Below, one piece after another: positions 28,988 to 37,039 of a DNA stretch of 44,646 nt. The stretch is taken from positions 1-44,646 of IMG/VR virus record IMGVR_UViG_3300049794_000035, one strand, 5' to 3'. The DNA is from a virus. Both the position numbers and the translations under genes were made by a program. The notes under the pieces were generated by a model. The model was not told where the DNA came from and made no database searches. It saw only the letters and a program-made list of their open reading frames with translations. Position 1 is the first letter of the stretch, and each line of letters opens with the position of its first letter.

Positions 28988-30790
28988 ATGACGCCCCGCA
29001 CCAAATCCAAAGTCAAAGCTAAGGTCCAACCGCCACCTGTGCCTACCAACGGCCATGCCCCGACCGGCAAACTGGTAGCGTCCACGGCGATGATCCAGGT
29101 CACCAATCGTGACCGGATGCTGTTCGAGCTCACGGGCGAGCTCAGGCCTGACCAGCTAGCCGGGATCCTTAGGCAAGCGCTGTTGGGTTCTTTAATTTGG
29201 CAAGAGCGCTTGTTCGAAAAGATGGTCGATTCCTGGCCGCGGCTGGAAAAGAACCTCCTCAGCCTCAAGAACGATGTGGCCGACCTTGATTGGACCGTTA
29301 AACCCTATGCGGACAAGGATGCAGAGCCCTCCGATTCCGCGATCGAAAAAGCGGCACTGGTCGAACGCGCGCTCCTTGGCATGGAAGGCGATCCCACGCT
29401 CGATACTTCCGATTTCAGTGGGATGGTCAAAGACGTGGTCGACGCGATTCCGTGCGGGTTTTCGATCTCGGAAATCTATTGGACGATTGTCGATGGGGAG
29501 ATAGTGCCGCAGTACACCAAGAAGCTGCCGGCCCGGTTTTTCGGTTACAGCCTTTCCCCTGATCAAGCCGATCAGTTGATGTTGAATCCCAAAGGCAATC
29601 TGGCGTTTACTTGGGAAGCCTTACAGCAATTTCCGCCTAACAAGTTCTTAGTTGGTGTCTACAAAGGCAACCTTTCACATCCGACGATCGGCGCGAAACT
29701 CCGCTGTCTGACGCCGTACTGGCTTGCGCAAAAGTACGGGCTCAAATGGCTGATGGTGTTCGCCCAAGTCTTCGGGAGCCCGACCCGGATCGCGCACTAC
29801 ACACCCGGCGACCAGGAAACATTCAACTCGCTTTGCACCATGCTCGAGCAGATGGGGAACGCCGGCTGGGGGGCCTTCCCGGTTGGTGCGGAAGTGGAGC
29901 TGTTGGAGGCCAAATCGACTGCCGGAACCCTGCTCCCGCAACGGACACTAATCGGGGACGCGAACGAAGAATGTGATCTGACGATTCTCGGCCAAGTGTT
30001 GACTAGTACCGCGGGCCGTGCGGGCGGGAATCGGGCGCTGGGCGAAGTCCACGCCGATACCGAGCGCAAGGTGCTTAACGGAACGGCCAAGTTTGTTAAG
30101 AGCGTTTTAAAGCAGCTCATCAAAGCGATCCTGGTGCTCAACTATGGCGAGACCAGCGAGCTCCCGACTCTTGAGGGTGCGACGGAAGAACCGCAAGACG
30201 AGCTCGCGCTCGCGCAGCGTGACGCGGTTTTGTTTGGTTCGAGTGTCGGTCAGATGCAATTACCGGTCGCCAAAGATTTTCTTTATTCCCGGCACTCGGT
30301 GCCCGAACCGGCTGATGACGCGGATTTGTATATCCCGACGGGCGTGGGGAAAGACGAAGCCTTTGACGATGTCGAGCCAGAACTTCCGCCAGTACCGCCA
30401 CCAGGCGCGGTCCCGCCGCCGGGAGGGATAGCGCAGCCCCCGGCCGATAAAAGCGCGCCAGGCGTAGCCACACCGCCAGCTAAGGCCACCGCCAGCGACA
30501 CGGGAACTTGCACACCGTCGATGCAGATGGCGGCCGCGGTGAAACGCGCGCTGGATCTGCGCAAGAAAATGGGGCGAGGCGGTTCGCTCTCGGCGGTCAC
30601 CCGGGCCCGCGACATCGGTCAGCGCAAGCCGATGAGCGTGTCGACCGTTCGGAGGATGCAGATCTATTTCGACCAACATTTGGAGGACGGCAAAGCGGCG
30701 CCGGAATCAGCCGCGGGGATCGCCTGGGCACTGCATGGCGGCAACGCGGGGAAAAGTTGGTGTGAGAGCATTGTGAGAGGACAAGCCTAA
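28988..30790 (+). CDS. Portal protein (Mu gp29/DUF935-like) with C-terminal extension
   Basis: A 600-residue protein. The core (about 30-460) matches the DUF935/gp29 portal family: DWTVKP early, then 'VFGSPTRIAHYTPGDQE' in the middle and the helical 'TERKVLNGTAKFVKSVLKQLIKAILVLNYG' stem or wing region. Residues about 460-510 are a Pro-rich linker (PPVPPPGAVPPPGG). The last 95 residues form a separate module ('ARDIGQRKPMSVSTVRRMQIYFDQH...WALHGG.AGK.W') often found in other phage morphogenesis proteins. The fusion is notable. It forms the dodecameric DNA entry channel. Confidence 0.8.
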   Translation: MTPRTKSKVKAKVQPPPVPTNGHAPTGKLVASTAMIQVTNRDRMLFELTGELRPDQLAGILRQALLGSLIWQERLFEKMVDSWPRLEKNLLSLKNDVADLDWTVKPYADKDAEPSDSAIEKAALVERALLGMEGDPTLDTSDFSGMVKDVVDAIPCGFSISEIYWTIVDGEIVPQYTKKLPARFFGYSLSPDQADQLMLNPKGNLAFTWEALQQFPPNKFLVGVYKGNLSHPTIGAKLRCLTPYWLAQKYGLKWLMVFAQVFGSPTRIAHYTPGDQETFNSLCTMLEQMGNAGWGAFPVGAEVELLEAKSTAGTLLPQRTLIGDANEECDLTILGQVLTSTAGRAGGNRALGEVHADTERKVLNGTAKFVKSVLKQLIKAILVLNYGETSELPTLEGATEEPQDELALAQRDAVLFGSSVGQMQLPVAKDFLYSRHSVPEPADDADLYIPTGVGKDEAFDDVEPELPPVPPPGAVPPPGGIAQPPADKSAPGVATPPAKATASDTGTCTPSMQMAAAVKRALDLRKKMGRGGSLSAVTRARDIGQRKPMSVSTVRRMQIYFDQHLEDGKAAPESAAGIAWALHGGNAGKSWCESIVRGQA

Positions 30791-30791
30791 A

Positions 30792-31001
30792 ATGGAATCG
30801 ATCATCCAGAAGTTAATCAAAACGCTCATCGGCGCGCTGGTGTTCGGCCTGCTCTATTGGGTTGTGGTGTTGATCATCGGCGCGCTCGGCGCCGCGCTCC
30901 ACGTCGCGATCCCGGCCTTTGTCGGGATCATCATTCTGTGCCTGTTCATTCTCGGGTTCATCCTTTTTCTGTTGCGGGTCTGGGGGCCGCTGAATATTTG
31001 A
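30792..31001 (+). CDS. Small membrane protein between portal and head genes
   Basis: A 69-residue protein with two hydrophobic segments (about 12-33 and 41-62), e.g. ALVFGLLYWVVVLIIGALG and GIIILCLFILGFILFLL. Its place inside the head operon is unusual. A holin-like or membrane-anchoring role is possible; no further evidence. Confidence 0.5.
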   Translation: MESIIQKLIKTLIGALVFGLLYWVVVLIIGALGAALHVAIPAFVGIIILCLFILGFILFLLRVWGPLNI

Positions 31002-31002
31002 A

Positions 31003-31833
31003 ATGACCCGTTACAAGAAGGAGTACAAAGAGCCTCACGACGCGCTTAAAACCGCGCTAGCCGCTCTGCTTTTTCTGGCGTTAACTGAGAAGCGCAAGCT
31101 GATCCTTGCGTTCGTCTCCGAGAACGGCACCGATGGCCTCCTCGATTACGCCGAGACGATTCTTGACTCCGGGTGGGATGCCCACTTTAGCGAAGCCGCG
31201 GCGATCTTGGCGGCGGCCGCAGTCGATAGCACGCTCGAAGTCCTCGATGCCTCCGGGATCAAGTTCACGGAAGCGTTCGTTGCCAACCTCGAGCGCCATA
31301 ACGACCTGATCGCTAAATACGAGGCGGCCTCGTTGCTCGGGCTCGCCTATGATGTGGCTCACGATGTCGCCGTGCCGACGGTAGCCGGGTTTAGCCCGGC
31401 CGAGCCTGCACTCAAGCAATTGGGCGAGGTGATCGAGCGCACCGAGCAACAATCCGAACTCCTCCAACAACAACAGGAAACGCTTGTCTCGCTCCCGATC
31501 GATACCGCGATCGAGGATCTTTCTTTGTTCAGTGGCGATCGGGCCGCGCAGCTCGCCCACAACGCCATCACGTTCGTTTCCGGGCGCTCAGCGCGCGCAT
31601 CTGCCACCGCACTCGGGGCGACCTTGAAACGCTCGGAGACGGTCGGTGACGACCGGGTCTGCGACGATTGTGACCAGAACGAGCGCGACGGCTGGATAAA
31701 CATCAATGACGCGTTTTCAGGAAGTGATACCGAGGACGTGCCCCATCATCCCAACTGCCGGTGCGGGGTCGAGTACGAGTGGGGCGAGAACATGCAAGGC
31801 GGGCTGGAGCCGGAACTGGAGCAAGCGGCATGA
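31003..31833 (+). CDS. Minor head protein, Mu gpF-like
   Basis: A 276-residue protein of the Mu-F/SPP1 gp7-like head morphogenesis type. Its C-terminus has the family's conserved cluster: Cys220-x2-Cys223 in VCDDCDQNE, then GW.NINDAF and HHPNCRCGVEY (His248/249, Cys252, Cys254). The N-terminal region is helical with coiled-coil-like parts (about 143-160, EVIERTEQQSELLQQQQET). It likely acts in head assembly with the portal. Confidence 0.7.
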   Translation: MTRYKKEYKEPHDALKTALAALLFLALTEKRKLILAFVSENGTDGLLDYAETILDSGWDAHFSEAAAILAAAAVDSTLEVLDASGIKFTEAFVANLERHNDLIAKYEAASLLGLAYDVAHDVAVPTVAGFSPAEPALKQLGEVIERTEQQSELLQQQQETLVSLPIDTAIEDLSLFSGDRAAQLAHNAITFVSGRSARASATALGATLKRSETVGDDRVCDDCDQNERDGWININDAFSGSDTEDVPHHPNCRCGVEYEWGENMQGGLEPELEQAA

Positions 31834-32060
31834 ACTACGGCGTGATTAAAGCGTTCGCCAGCACCTGGTCCGGCCCGTGGCCGCTTTTCCGGATCCTGGT
31901 CTTGCGGGACAATTCGTTTACCTACCTGTATATCGGGGCGTGCAACTACCGGTTCGGGATCGGCGATATCGTGAGCTGGGGCGAGGGCGTCCTCTACTGG
32001 CACGCCGAGACGCAGACGATCAAATTTGACCTACTGCAAACCGGAGTGGAGGCCAAATGA
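31830..32060 (+). CDS. Small hypothetical protein in the head operon
   Basis: A 76-residue protein from ATG 31830, overlapping the previous stop. It is strand-rich and aromatic (LFRILVLRDNSFTYLYIGACNYRF). No known motif. It overlaps the next gene by four bases, indicating translational coupling with head genes. Confidence 0.5.
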   Translation: MNYGVIKAFASTWSGPWPLFRILVLRDNSFTYLYIGACNYRFGIGDIVSWGEGVLYWHAETQTIKFDLLQTGVEAK

Positions 32061-32191
32061 GCCTGATCGAAAAAGCGCATCTACTGACACAGATGGCCGA
32101 GAACGCTCAGGCAGCAGGAGACGTACAAGCCAGTTTAGAGTTGGCGATCCACGCTGCAAAATTACTTCAACTAGTCAGATTACTCCAATGA
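32057..32191 (+). CDS. Small helical protein (44 aa)
   Basis: The frame begins MSLIEKAHLLTQMAENAQA and is fully helical. Its start and stop overlap both neighbours by four bases. It may act with the protease or scaffold; function unknown. Confidence 0.45.
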   Translation: MSLIEKAHLLTQMAENAQAAGDVQASLELAIHAAKLLQLVRLLQ

Positions 32192-33171
32192 GTGAAAACT
32201 ATCTAATTACTAGTGCCTATGCCGTCCCTTTGAACGGCGAAACGCCTGCGAAAATCATGTATATGCCGGCCGGCAAATCCACGATCCGCGCCAACGTCAA
32301 CGGCAAACCGAAAGAGATCAGTGTCAACGTGACGTCGAAAACGGCTGACATTTTGCAAGCCAGTCTCACTGAATTAATGGCTGAACCGGTGGAGCCGTTT
32401 GTCGATTTCGATCACAAAAGCGAAGCCTCGGCTGCGTTACCGACTTGTTTTAAGTGGACCGACCAAGGCGTCTGGATGGGGGTGGAATGGACGAGCGCTG
32501 GCAAGTCGGCTATCGAAGGCAAAGCTTACCGCTACTTTAGCCCGACCTTTCTCTTAAGCGAAGCCGGCGAGCCCTCGGCGCTTCCGGACTCGGGGCCAGT
32601 CGGCGCTTTGACTAACAACCCAGCTTTCAGGAAAATGAAACGAATTACCGCGGCTAAAGCCGCAAAAACCGCTGACGACGAGCCAGCGAACACAAAGGAA
32701 AAACACATGGCTGAAGAAGCTACAGAACAAGTGACGGCTGCGCTCAGATCCGAAGTGGAAACTCTGCGCGCCGAAAACAAGACGTTGCGCGAAACCGCGG
32801 AAACCCAGCGCGTGGAAGCGATTAACCGCGATGCCGATCTCCTGATCGAGGCGGCCGTAAAAGACGGAAAAATCGCGCCTAAAAATGAAACCGTGAAAGC
32901 ATCTTTGAAAAGGTGGGCAATTACGGATTTGGCTGGGGCAAAAGCTCATATCGAGTCGTTACCGGTTAACCCGGCGTTTAAAACGGTGGTTACCGTGACG
33001 AGCGCGCATCGGGATGTCGGGAGCCCGGCGGGAACGGCTAGTGGCGATGAATGCAAGGCGATCGTGAAAAAGATCCAGGCTTCGCACGAAGGTATGAGCT
33101 GGGATGACGCTTGGAGCATCGCTGAATCGGAGTATCCCGAAAAATTCGGTAAAATCAAAGTGGCAGCCTAG
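32188..33171 (+). CDS. Capsid maturation protease with scaffold (Mu gpI-like)
   Basis: 327 residues from ATG 32188 (MSENYLITSAYAVPLNGET). The N-terminal domain resembles the Mu gpI protease family: a conserved-looking FVDFDHKSEA segment with candidate His76 and a 'YRYFSPTF' segment with candidate Ser118. The C-terminal part (from about residue 174) is a charged, helical scaffold-like region (EQVTAALRSEVETLRAENKTL) carrying an internal start and SD (see next entry). It acts in prohead assembly, with the scaffold cleaved by the protease. Confidence 0.75.
   Translation: MSENYLITSAYAVPLNGETPAKIMYMPAGKSTIRANVNGKPKEISVNVTSKTADILQASLTELMAEPVEPFVDFDHKSEASAALPTCFKWTDQGVWMGVEWTSAGKSAIEGKAYRYFSPTFLLSEAGEPSALPDSGPVGALTNNPAFRKMKRITAAKAAKTADDEPANTKEKHMAEEATEQVTAALRSEVETLRAENKTLRETAETQRVEAINRDADLLIEAAVKDGKIAPKNETVKASLKRWAITDLAGAKAHIESLPVNPAFKTVVTVTSAHRDVGSPAGTASGDECKAIVKKIQASHEGMSWDDAWSIAESEYPEKFGKIKVAA
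32707..33171 (+). CDS. Nested scaffold protein (internal start in the protease gene)
   Basis: ATG 32707 (MAEEATEQVTAALRSEV) is in frame with the protease gene and preceded by AAAGGA at 32694-32699 with seven bases' spacing. This would produce a separate 154-residue scaffold, as with Mu gpI/gpZ. The product is coiled-coil and acidic at first, then has a compact helical C-terminus (AIVKKIQASHEGMSWDDAWSI). The internal SD is the main evidence. Confidence 0.6.
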   Translation: MAEEATEQVTAALRSEVETLRAENKTLRETAETQRVEAINRDADLLIEAAVKDGKIAPKNETVKASLKRWAITDLAGAKAHIESLPVNPAFKTVVTVTSAHRDVGSPAGTASGDECKAIVKKIQASHEGMSWDDAWSIAESEYPEKFGKIKVAA

Positions 33172-33216
33172 TCACATCTAACTTTAACAAAATTTGAGCA
33201 AAAGGAAAAATAACTA

Positions 33217-33597
33217 ATGAGTACGTATGGAGGGGTGGTGCGGCCGGATCCGGTTATCGTCACGTTCCCGGTGGCGGCAGCGAGCACCTTGCTGGCCGGA
33301 ATGGTCGTCGAAATGAACTCTAGCACGCACGTCGTGCAAGCGTTCTCGGTTAATAGCCATGTAGTAGTCGGCGTCTGCACCGACGACGCTGATCTGGACC
33401 GCTTAATCGTAGCAGTCTATTGCGGAAAAGGATCAAGCGTCCGGATCAAATGCGAGGCCTCAATTGTCCCGCTAGCCGGCGATCTGCTCTATTTCAGCAC
33501 CACGCTCGGGAGCGTGACGAACGTAGCGAGCGGCACCGCAATCGCGAAAGCGATCGGGACCGGTATGAACGGATACGTCGAAGCAATCTTAATCTAA
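33217..33597 (+). CDS. Capsid decoration protein (DUF2190/HK97 gp5-associated type)
   Basis: A 126-residue beta-rich protein (VIVTFPVAAASTLLAGMVVEM..VVVGVCTDDADLDRLIVAVYCG) between protease and major capsid genes. Decoration proteins occupy this slot in Mu-like and many other phages. The SD is aaaggaaaaa before ATG. The repeated strand-turn pattern supports a small trimeric beta-tulip-like fold, which is an inference. Confidence 0.65.
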   Translation: MSTYGGVVRPDPVIVTFPVAAASTLLAGMVVEMNSSTHVVQAFSVNSHVVVGVCTDDADLDRLIVAVYCGKGSSVRIKCEASIVPLAGDLLYFSTTLGSVTNVASGTAIAKAIGTGMNGYVEAILI

Positions 33598-33598
33598 G

Positions 33599-33616
33599 GA
33601 GCCGAACGGCTCTTTC
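33599..33616 (+). terminator. Short hairpin before the major capsid gene
   Basis: GAGCC-GAAC-GGCTC (33599-33612) followed by TTTCT. A 5-bp stem with a G-U/A-T extension is weak as a terminator. It might moderate read-through or protect the capsid mRNA 5' end. The SD of the capsid gene (aaagga) follows directly. Confidence 0.35.
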
Positions 33617-33634
33617 TAAAGGAAAACAAATTTT

Positions 33635-34519
33635 ATGGCATACGACGTAACACAACTTTTGACTTACAGCCAAGGGCTGGTCGCGGACTGGGCACAGAAA
33701 AACAAAATCGCCAAATGGCTGATCCCCGAGGTATTAGTCACCTCTAAGAAGGTGTTTTTCAAGATTTACGATTCCACCGATGGCTTTCAGGTAATCGATA
33801 CCCGAAGAGCAATCGGCGGGACATCGGCGCGAACACAATTAAAGGTCACTGACTCCACCATCGTTTTGGATGACAACTCGTTTGAGACAACGATTGACGA
33901 CCAGGAACGGCGCGATAATCCGGAGACGGGAACGGTCTTGGAGAAGATCAAAGTGCGCAACCTAACGCTGAAAGTTTTAAATAACTTTTTAGCGCAGGTT
34001 TTTAAGTTTATTTACGATAACGTTTCGGTAACCGGCACCTTCGGTGTGTGGTCCGGGGCGAGCACCGTTGATCCGGTTGCCGAGTGCGATGCGATTATCA
34101 AAGCACAGGTTGATACTGGGATACCGCCGAACAAGCTCTACTTTGATCTGACAAGCTGGATTCAGGCGAAAAACAACAAGCAAACGCTTGCCCGGCTTGT
34201 CTATAGCGGGGTTCCTACGCAAAATGTCACGCTGGAAGCGTTTCGAAATATGCTTTCCATCCCGCTGGATATCCAGATTGGCGGTGGCTTGAAATATGAG
34301 GGAACGTCCCAAAACAACGTGCTGATCTTCCGCGCGGATGACGGGGTGGCTCAGGAAGACCCGAGTTTTGCCAAATGCTTCACGCTCAATCCCGACCGGT
34401 TCGCTAACCTGATGCAGTACCGTCAGGAAGAAATTCAGAGTGATGTATATCGGCTTACATGGTCCCAAGACCTAGTTTTAACAGGACCAGCTCTAGCCAC
34501 TAGAATACAGACAAGCTAG
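33635..34519 (+). CDS. Major capsid protein (HK97-fold)
   Basis: A 294-residue protein following protease and decoration genes, with a strong SD (aaaggaaaac). Features include an N-terminal helix (MAYDVTQLLTYSQGLVADWAQKN), an E-loop-like charged stretch, and long spine-helix-like segments (LTLKVLNNFLAQVFKFIYDN). A 'TGTFGVWSG' insertion and C-terminal strands (LMQYRQEEIQSDVYRLTWSQ) follow. This fits the HK97 fold of Mu gpT-like/P22-coat-like capsid proteins; position is the strongest evidence. Confidence 0.75.
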   Translation: MAYDVTQLLTYSQGLVADWAQKNKIAKWLIPEVLVTSKKVFFKIYDSTDGFQVIDTRRAIGGTSARTQLKVTDSTIVLDDNSFETTIDDQERRDNPETGTVLEKIKVRNLTLKVLNNFLAQVFKFIYDNVSVTGTFGVWSGASTVDPVAECDAIIKAQVDTGIPPNKLYFDLTSWIQAKNNKQTLARLVYSGVPTQNVTLEAFRNMLSIPLDIQIGGGLKYEGTSQNNVLIFRADDGVAQEDPSFAKCFTLNPDRFANLMQYRQEEIQSDVYRLTWSQDLVLTGPALATRIQTS

Positions 34520-34530
34520 TTATGATGATT

Positions 34531-34553
34531 CAGCCTATCGATCTGGTAGGCTG
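34531..34553 (+). terminator. Hairpin after the major capsid gene
   Basis: CAGCCTA (34531-34537) and TAGGCTG (34547-34553) form a perfect 7-bp stem with a 9-base loop. No T run follows, so it may be a processing or stabilising hairpin rather than a true terminator. It separates the capsid gene from the homing nuclease. Confidence 0.35.
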
Positions 34554-34576
34554 AGTCCGCAAACGGTCGATTATAT

Positions 34577-34593
34577 AGGTATGGATAATACCT
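34577..34593 (+). promoter_or_regulatory. Hairpin over the start codon of homing nuclease copy 3
   Basis: AGGTAT (34577-34582) and ATACCT (34588-34593) form a perfect 6-bp stem with a 5-base loop, placing the ATG at 34581 inside the structure. A TATA-like element GTCGATTATATAGG (34566-34579) is adjacent. It resembles the arrangement at copy 2 and may delay translation; inference only. Confidence 0.45.
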
Positions 34594-35354
34594 TTTACGT
34601 CTACGCGATATCGGACCCGAGATCGACGGAAGTCATCTACATCGGAAAGGGCCAGGGATTGCGTATGCTGGATCATTGGAAGAAAATGATGGCCGGGAAA
34701 CCGGGGAAGAATTTGAAGCTTTACAACAAGCTGACAGCCATTTTCCGAGCTGGCTACCTCGCGCCCATCTACGAGAAGTTGATAGAAAACGTTGAGGAAA
34801 CGCTAGCGTTCTGGGCAGAGCGTTTTTGGATCAAGACTTTCGGACGCAAGAATCTCACAAACCTGACAGACGGTGGCGAGGGACCATCCGGCTGGACGCA
34901 TTCAGAAGAAACTCTCAAAAAGATGAGCGCAGCTTCGAGCGCCAAGACTCACACTGCCGAGACTAGGCAAAAGATGAGTTTGGTACAAACTGGACGAACA
35001 TTCAGCGCTGAGAGTATCCAGAAGATGTGTCTGTCTCAACGTGCAAGAATACGCGTACCCTTTACTCCTGAGCACTGTGAAAAAATAAGTAAGGCTGCTC
35101 GCGGAAGAATCTTTAGCGCTGAACACTGCTCGAACTTAAGCAAGGCGTTAGTTGGTAAAAAAATGAGTCCCGCATGGTGTGAAAAACAGAGCAACAGATG
35201 CCTTGGTAAACCTGCGCATCCGAATTCCCGATTAGCACTGCTTAAAGCTAATATTGGAAAGCCTTGCAGTGCTGAAAAACGGCAAAAAATACGTGAAACG
35301 AGGCTGAAGTACGAGGCTCGCCGTCGATTGGAGGCACTATGTGGAACACCCTGA
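34581..35354 (+). CDS. GIY-YIG homing-type endonuclease with NUMOD3 repeats (copy 3)
   Basis: A 257-residue protein, paralogous to copies at 8491-9255 and 22268-22900. The catalytic domain has FYVYAISDP and IYIGKG, then Arg and a catalytic-type Glu in AERFW. After it there are several NUMOD3-like repeats (about 110-245, such as GRTFSAESIQKMCLSQ), with an extra segment (PFTPEHCEKISKAARGRIF) and SAEKRQKIRE at the end. Inserted between the major capsid gene and the gp36-like gene. It overlaps the next gene start by 16 bases. Confidence 0.85.
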   Translation: MDNTFYVYAISDPRSTEVIYIGKGQGLRMLDHWKKMMAGKPGKNLKLYNKLTAIFRAGYLAPIYEKLIENVEETLAFWAERFWIKTFGRKNLTNLTDGGEGPSGWTHSEETLKKMSAASSAKTHTAETRQKMSLVQTGRTFSAESIQKMCLSQRARIRVPFTPEHCEKISKAARGRIFSAEHCSNLSKALVGKKMSPAWCEKQSNRCLGKPAHPNSRLALLKANIGKPCSAEKRQKIRETRLKYEARRRLEALCGTP

Positions 35355-35812
35355 ACGCCGATGACCTTTTGTCAGCTCTGACGCAACCTGAGCGGGATCT
35401 GTTTGGGAGCGGCGATAGCGGCCCGGGCTCCAGCGACCGGCTCGATAACATCGTGGTTTGGGTCGTAGATCAAGTGAGGGGAAAAGTAGCGGCTTGCGCG
35501 AAAAACCGCGACGCGATGGGCCCGAACGGGACCATTCCCGCTGAGCTCTACGGCGACGCAATCGCGATTGCGCGGTTCCAGCTCCTGACGAGTTTCCCTG
35601 CCGGCAAGATGTTCCTCGATGACGCCCGGATGCGCGCCTACACCGACGCGCTCAAGCACCTCGACGATGCGGCGGCCTGCACGTTGGCCGTTGAGCCCTT
35701 CGGCACGGTGACCTTTGCCAGCGACAAGAGCGCGTTCGGGACCCGGGACGATTACCTGCATGATCGGACGAAGCCCAAGAATCGGAACGTGATGGATTTC
35801 GGGTTCTGGTGA
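35339..35812 (+). CDS. Mu gp36-like head-tail connector (DUF1320)
   Basis: A 157-residue protein that overlaps the homing nuclease end. It resembles the DUF1320/gp36 family: a leading 'DDLLSALTQPERDLFGSG', an internal 'DNIVVWVVDQVRGKVAACA', and 'IPAELYGDAIAIARFQLLTSFPAG' with 'DDARMRAYTDALKHLDDAA'. These are hallmarks of head-completion or connector proteins. The position right after the capsid region agrees. Confidence 0.7.
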   Translation: MWNTLNADDLLSALTQPERDLFGSGDSGPGSSDRLDNIVVWVVDQVRGKVAACAKNRDAMGPNGTIPAELYGDAIAIARFQLLTSFPAGKMFLDDARMRAYTDALKHLDDAAACTLAVEPFGTVTFASDKSAFGTRDDYLHDRTKPKNRNVMDFGFW

Positions 35813-35813
35813 A

Positions 35814-35951
35814 ATGACAACTAAGCCAAAGAAACTTCGTCGATTGCTCACTGCAGGTACGATTTGCTTGAGCGATATCAAAGTTACCCGCAGCCGAAGA
35901 CAGGCGAGAAAGATGGCTCATTGGGCCGCTATGCTCTCTAAATCTCCGTGA
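35814..35951 (+). CDS. Small basic protein (45 aa)
   Basis: The frame begins MTTKPKKLRRLLTAGTI and is highly basic and helical; its stop overlaps the GTG start of the next gene. It follows the gp36-like gene by one base. No known family; a DNA- or head-associated role is possible. Confidence 0.4.
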   Translation: MTTKPKKLRRLLTAGTICLSDIKVTRSRRQARKMAHWAAMLSKSP

Positions 35952-36523
35952 ACATCTCCGTCAAAATCACGCCCTCGGCCGGTCTCCAGCGCATCTTGCG
36001 CGGGAGCGAGATCGTGGCCAGTGCCGCGGTCCTGCAACGGGCCGGGCAAGCGGTGACGGACTATCTGCGCCGGTATCACGCCAATTTCGCCAGCGGCTGG
36101 AAAGGGGCGCACTGGATGAGCCCGTCTCTAGGGTTCGCCGGTCAAGTGGTCAAAGGGTGGCAACCGCCGGTCGTGTCCGGGAACCGGGTCACAGTGACCA
36201 ACACGTTCGGGCTTTTGAAACATAAGGTGACCGGGGGAACCATCACGCCGATCCGGGCGCAGTACCTCACGATCCCGTTGATAAGCGAAGCCAAGGGCAA
36301 GAGCGTAGCCGAGTTTAAAGCTGGGAGTTCAGAGCCATTGTTCCGTGCTGGGAACGCTCTTTGTCGCCGACTCGGTAAACGGCTCGAGGCGGTTTATGCG
36401 CTTTCGAAAGGCGTCAGCCAAGCGCCGTGGCCGGGAGCGTTGCCGCCGGATGAGGCGATGGCGCTGGTGTTCACGACTGCGGTTCAATTGGAGCTCGAGC
36501 GATCCTTGAGGACGGCAGCATGA
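35948..36523 (+). CDS. Virion morphogenesis protein (Mu gpG/gp31-like)
   Basis: A 191-residue protein from GTG 35948. Middle residues (VTNTFGLLKHKVTGGTITPIRAQYLTIPL) match the family's 'K-x-TGGTI-P' region found in phage virion morphogenesis/head-tail joining proteins. The N-terminus (MNISVKITPSAGLQRI) and C-terminal helices fit. It overlaps the start of the tail terminator-like gene by four bases. Confidence 0.65.
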   Translation: MNISVKITPSAGLQRILRGSEIVASAAVLQRAGQAVTDYLRRYHANFASGWKGAHWMSPSLGFAGQVVKGWQPPVVSGNRVTVTNTFGLLKHKVTGGTITPIRAQYLTIPLISEAKGKSVAEFKAGSSEPLFRAGNALCRRLGKRLEAVYALSKGVSQAPWPGALPPDEAMALVFTTAVQLELERSLRTAA

Positions 36524-37023
36524 GCACTCCCGCCGTTTATGCTCTGGAAACGCTTCAGTCGCTGATGGTCTCAACGTTGACCGTCGACCCGATGTTCGAC
36601 GGGAGCCAGAGCGCTAACGGTGCGGCGGTGCCGATCCTGACTGAGGCGATCGGTGATCTCGTCACGCAGCTCGGGATTTCAGTTGGCAAGATGGGGCTCT
36701 GCCTGGTCGTGCGCACGCCGTTATTCAAGTTCGAGCGGAACCTCGCGCCCTCGCTGGACGGCTGGGCCCTGATCAGCGTCGATGTATTTGAGGATGTCAC
36801 GCTGAACCAATCAACCAGCGGCACCCGGATCGGTGCTTTGACTGCTGCCCAACGGATCCTCGCGTTGATGCATCATTTCAGAATCGGTGACCCGGATACC
36901 GAAAACAACCCCTCTAAATTCATCGGGACCGATAGCCCGCTCACACTTGCTAATGAAGGCCCACCTTTAAACTACACTGTGCTGTTTCAGGCTCATTTGG
37001 TTTTGAGCACGCCACAGCCTTAA
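36520..37023 (+). CDS. Tail terminator/completion-like protein
   Basis: A 167-residue protein with the size and position of Mu gp37/lambda gpU-like tail completion proteins. It is alpha/beta, with strands (MGLCLVVRTPLFKFERNL and WALISVDVFEDVTLNQ) and helices (RIGALTAAQRILALMHHF). The exact family is not certain. Confidence 0.6.
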   Translation: MSTPAVYALETLQSLMVSTLTVDPMFDGSQSANGAAVPILTEAIGDLVTQLGISVGKMGLCLVVRTPLFKFERNLAPSLDGWALISVDVFEDVTLNQSTSGTRIGALTAAQRILALMHHFRIGDPDTENNPSKFIGTDSPLTLANEGPPLNYTVLFQAHLVLSTPQP

Positions 37024-37039
37024 TGAAAGAAAACTAACA

